Below, piece after piece: positions 5,543 to 7,250 of a stretch of 7,250 nt of DNA (positions are counted from its first letter, which is position 1; each line of letters opens with the position of its first letter). Source of the DNA: Bacteroidota bacterium. Lineage in GTDB: Bacteria; Bacteroidota; Bacteroidia; Bacteroidales; VadinHA17. The stretch covers positions 1 to 7,250 of the forward strand of contig VGGM01000074.1 of the NCBI GenBank assembly GCA_016868515.1. Reading direction: 5' to 3'. The notes beneath the pieces are model-generated. The model was not told where the DNA came from. It ran no database searches and saw only the letters and a list, made by a program, of their open reading frames with translations. The translations under genes were made by a program, and so were the position numbers.

Positions 5543-6456
5543 TCAATCAATCATATTTAAATCAGGCTGATTTGCTTCTGCAAGTGATCCCGCATATAGC
5601 AACAGAAAAAGCACTTGCTTTAAAGGGTGGCACAGCTATTAATCTCTTCCTGCGGAGTATGCCCCGGTTATCTGTTGATATTGACCTTACTTATTTGCCA
5701 TTTGACAACAGGGAAACTGCATTAACCAATATTTCAGATTCACTTGGCAGGATCAGGGAGCGAATAAAAAAATCAGTCTCAGGTACAACCGTTAGCAATC
5801 ATACCATTGAAGGAAATGATATAAAGCTGTATGTTCAGTCCCATGATGCACTAATAAAAATAGAAGTAAACACAGTAACCCGGGGCCATCTTCATCCTGT
5901 GAGATTACTCCAGGTAAATGAGAAGGTACAGGAAAGATTTAAAAAGTTTGCTGCAATTCAGGTGGTTTCTGATGCAGAATTATATGGGGGTAAAATATGT
6001 GCAGCACTTGACCGTCAGCATCCCAGGGATCTTTTCGATGTTTACCTTCTTTTTAAAGAATCGGGTATTACTGAAGATGTTAAAAACGGATTTATTGCAG
6101 CACTTGTAAGCCATATGCGTACGATGCACGAGATTTTGCATCCTCATCTGCTGGATCAGCGGTCTGCATTTGAAAAACAGTTTAATGGAATGTCCGACAT
6201 TCCATTTACCTATGAAGACTTTGAAAGTACCCGAAAGCAACTTATAGAAGAGATAAATTCAAGTCTGACAGAAACGGATCGTACTTTTTTACTTAGTTTT
6301 AAACGAGGTAATCCGGATTGGAGCCTGTTTTCGCATAAGAGACTGAGTGAAATGCCAGCCGTCCAGTGGAAATTGCTGAATATTCAAAATTTGATAAAAT
6401 CAAATCCGCAAAAGCATCAAGAATTATTAATCAAACTTGATTCTCATACTTGTTGA
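5539..6456 (+). CDS. abiEii: AbiEii/AbiGii-family nucleotidyltransferase toxin
   Basis: 305 residues, normal length for the family. The nucleotidyltransferase signature is clear: LKGGTAINLFLR (28-39, motif I with Gly30-Gly31) followed by LSVDIDLTYLP (44-54) with metal-binding Asp47 and Asp49; IKIEVN (106-111) is the likely third acidic strand; ELYGGKICAALDRQHPRDLF (147-166) gives the Lys152 and RxxRDxxD-type helix with Asp164 and Asp167. All catalytic residues look intact, so the enzyme should be active. Studied relatives transfer nucleotides (to tRNA acceptor ends in MenT-type toxins; AbiEii binds GTP) and cause reversible growth arrest, giving abortive phage defence. It is coupled to abiEi by ATGA overlap. 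The C-terminus is alpha-helical and overlaps nothing functional downstream. Confidence 0.92.
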   Translation: MINQSYLNQADLLLQVIPHIATEKALALKGGTAINLFLRSMPRLSVDIDLTYLPFDNRETALTNISDSLGRIRERIKKSVSGTTVSNHTIEGNDIKLYVQSHDALIKIEVNTVTRGHLHPVRLLQVNEKVQERFKKFAAIQVVSDAELYGGKICAALDRQHPRDLFDVYLLFKESGITEDVKNGFIAALVSHMRTMHEILHPHLLDQRSAFEKQFNGMSDIPFTYEDFESTRKQLIEEINSSLTETDRTFLLSFKRGNPDWSLFSHKRLSEMPAVQWKLLNIQNLIKSNPQKHQELLIKLDSHTC

Positions 6457-6481
6457 CCAGTATGGTGATGTGTTATTCAGG

Positions 6482-6699
6482 ATGGAGGATCTTAATCACA
6501 GTTATTCAGAACCTCTTAACCCCATAAGAGTTTCCTCTATGGGTTATATGGGATGGACTATGGTTACAGACCAAAATATAACTCATGAAGGACTGTTGAC
6601 ACTCGTAAACCAGAACAAGGAAATTATGCAGGGTTTTCCATTAAAGCCAATATAGTTGTTAAGGCTGTCAGGTTGGATGATGGGACAGTAGTTTACTAG
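6482..6699 (+). pseudogene. Unrecognised ORF relic with a probable one-base deletion
   Basis: From ATG 6482 a frame gives MEDLNHSYSEPLNPI and MGYMGWTMVTDQNITHEGLL, then NQNKEIMQGF, and ends at TAG 6653-6655. If one T is restored in the TTTT run at 6634-6637, the reading continues as SIKANIVVKAVRLDDGTVVY to a stop at 6697-6699, which is more protein-like than the PLKPI tail. A single homopolymer deletion in a formerly longer gene is therefore likely. The frame is open leftward only to 6437 (TTG), inside the abiEii end, so the 5' part is missing or replaced. No family is recognised. A short intact gene of 57 residues is the alternative. Confidence 0.3.
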
Positions 6700-6738
6700 T
6701 GTGGAAATGTTTCAGTATAGTTTCAGTAGAAACCAACA

Positions 6739-6774
6739 ATAAAGCCCTGACATTGTTATGTGTCGGGGCTTTAT
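6739..6774. terminator. Two-way intrinsic terminator between the AbiE side and tRNA-Arg
   Basis: ATAAAGCCC (6739-6747) pairs with GGGCTTTAT (6766-6774); a T-G wobble and GACA/TGTC (6749-6752, 6761-6764) extend the stem to 14 pairs, with an 8-base loop. It can stop rightward transcripts from the abiE operon and leftward transcripts of the tRNA, whose 3' end is 14 bases away. It lies inside the island, so it replaces the original terminator now found at 4005-4052. Confidence 0.8.
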
Positions 6775-6785
6775 CTGTTGTTATC

Positions 6786-6801
6786 TGTAGTCCCACCAGG
6801 A
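6786..6801. repeat. Right attachment-site repeat, within tRNA-Arg 3' end
   Basis: TGTAGTCCCACCAGGA is identical to 4052-4067. It covers the 3' strand of the acceptor stem, the discriminator base and the 3' strand of the T stem on the minus-strand tRNA, plus two bases beyond, so insertion leaves the tRNA whole. Confidence 0.65.
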
Positions 6802-6859
6802 ATCGAACCTGGATTTACGGTTTAGGAAACCGCCGTTCTATCCATTGAACTATAGGACC
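6788..6859 (-). tRNA. tRNA-Arg (anticodon CCT)
   Basis: A complete 72-base cloverleaf on the minus strand: acceptor GGTCCTA/TGGGACT, D stem GTTC/GAAC with loop AATGGATA, anticodon stem GCGGT/ACCGT with loop TTCCTAA, 4-base variable loop, T stem CCAGG/CCTGG with loop TTCGATT, discriminator A. The anticodon CCT (complement at 6824-6826) reads AGG, so it is an arginine tRNA. The acceptor has two wobble pairs, including the terminal G1-U72. CCA is not encoded (the strand continues CA after A73), so it must be added enzymatically. The gene has its own promoter and is the target of the island to its left. Confidence 0.95.
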
Positions 6860-6870
6860 GAAACAGGGCG

Positions 6871-6902
6871 CAAAAATAATTGAAATTTTGAATTTCCCCA
6901 AA
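6871..6902 (-). promoter_or_regulatory. Bacteroidota-type promoter of tRNA-Arg
   Basis: On the minus strand TTTG (complement 6899-6902), 20 bases, then TATTTTTG (complement 6871-6878) matches TTTG/TAnnTTTG exactly. Transcription would begin a few bases before the mature tRNA 5' end at 6859. A G/C-rich stretch (GCGCCC) follows the -7 element, like the discriminators of stable-RNA promoters. Confidence 0.65.
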
Positions 6903-6946
6903 CAATCACAAGCGGTCAATCGTTGTATTATATTTACACCATCCGT

Positions 6947-7250
6947 ATGAGCATTCCGAACAGCATAGCGGGCGGTGCCGGCGACCGACCGGCAAGAGTG
7001 AACAGGGCATTCCTCATAGGTATACTCCTTAACCTCATTTTCACGGCGGTTGAGTTTTCAGCGGGCATAATCTATGATTCCCTTGCCCTCCTCTCCGACG
7101 CGGCCCACAACCTCAGCGACACGGGTAGCCTGATTATTGCCATGGCCGCCTTCAGGCTGTCGCGCATTGCACCAACGAAACGGTTCACCTTCGGTTTTGG
7201 CAAATCGACAATACTGGCATCGCTTATCAACGCAACCATTTTGCTGGTGG
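6947..7250 (+). CDS. Cation diffusion facilitator (CzcD/ZitB-like) metal efflux transporter, N-terminal part
   Basis: The frame is open from ATG 6947 to the window edge (101 codons). After a short cytoplasmic N-terminus, residues about 21-41 form membrane helix 1 (FLIGILLNLIFTAVEFSAG). YDSLALLSDAAHNLSDTGSL (43-62) begins helix 2 and carries the transport-site residues His54 and Asp58 (HxxxD), with Asp51 before them. RFTFGFGKSTILASLINATI (79-98) is the conserved loop and start of helix 3. His in the first position of HxxxD is typical of zinc/cobalt exporters, which exchange the metal for protons across the inner membrane. It faces away from the tRNA gene and is outside the island. The metal preference is inferred from family knowledge. 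Confidence 0.92.
   Translation, partial: MSIPNSIAGGAGDRPARVNRAFLIGILLNLIFTAVEFSAGIIYDSLALLSDAAHNLSDTGSLIIAMAAFRLSRIAPTKRFTFGFGKSTILASLINATILLV

Larger units (their letters stand above)
4052..6801. mobile_element. 2.7-kb genomic island inserted at the 3' end of tRNA-Arg(CCT), carrying AbiE
   Basis: The segment is bounded by a 16-base exact direct repeat (4052-4067 and 6786-6801; offset 2734). The right copy is the 3' end of the intact tRNA-Arg gene (14 of the 16 bases lie inside it) and the left copy is an orphan fragment in the same orientation. This is the expected result of tyrosine-recombinase insertion into a tRNA 3' end. The interior is clearly AT-richer than both flanks. It contains the AbiEi/AbiEii pair and three decayed reading frames, but no intact integrase or transfer gene. 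It therefore looks like a deletion remnant of a larger island or a small element mobilised in trans. Insertion is inferred from repeat geometry and composition; no empty site can be compared here. Confidence 0.65.

Noticed and set aside
6437..6481. TTG start of the downstream ORF inside the abiEii end
   Set aside because: The extra residues just shadow the abiEii C-terminus; ATG 6482 is a better limit, though the whole ORF may be a relic.
6887..6936. Promoter for the metal transporter (TTTG 6887-6890 with TATATTTA 6929-6936)
   Set aside because: The 38-base spacing is far too long, and the -7 element is imperfect.

Overview
The window looks like a chromosomal segment of a Bacteroidota organism. 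Two promoters match the Bacteroides-type consensus (TTTG, about 19-20 bases, TAnnTTTG): one before the AbiE pair and one before the tRNA gene. Clear Shine-Dalgarno sequences are absent, and the gene content fits. No species can be named.

Left part (1-4051), GC-rich and ordinary: a leftward pair encodes an NADP+-type aldehyde dehydrogenase (cut by the window edge) and a dihydrodipicolinate-synthase-family protein, 12 bases apart. Facing away from them are an AraC-family regulator and an aldo/keto reductase. Together the leftward pair and regulator resemble the lower half of a trans-4-hydroxy-L-proline catabolic cluster (pyrroline-4-hydroxy-2-carboxylate deaminase, then alpha-ketoglutarate semialdehyde dehydrogenase, giving 2-oxoglutarate). 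An L-arabinonate-type pathway would use the same two families and cannot be excluded. The 120-base divergent spacer holds three small TGTT/AACA palindromes. A long two-way terminator hairpin closes the aldo/keto reductase side.

Middle part (4052-6801), visibly AT-richer: a 16-base direct repeat that is the 3' end of a tRNA-Arg(CCT) gene lies on both sides of a 2.7-kb segment, with the intact tRNA on the right. This is the geometry of an island inserted into a tRNA 3' end. The intact cargo is an AbiEi/AbiEii pair (type IV toxin-antitoxin, abortive-infection family) with a 4-base ATGA overlap. It is flanked by relics: a possible integrase N-terminus beside the left repeat, an ORF broken by one in-frame stop, and a frameshifted ORF after the toxin gene. 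No intact integrase is present, so the island looks stranded. The antitoxin gene has an elaborate control region: an 80%-identical 50-base block repeated 83 bases apart, a 20-base perfect palindrome between the copies, and a promoter placed so that transcription should begin at or next to the ATG.

Right part (6786-7250): tRNA-Arg(CCT) on the minus strand with its own promoter, a terminator hairpin just beyond its 3' end (inside the island), then the start of a rightward cation-diffusion-facilitator metal transporter, cut by the window edge.
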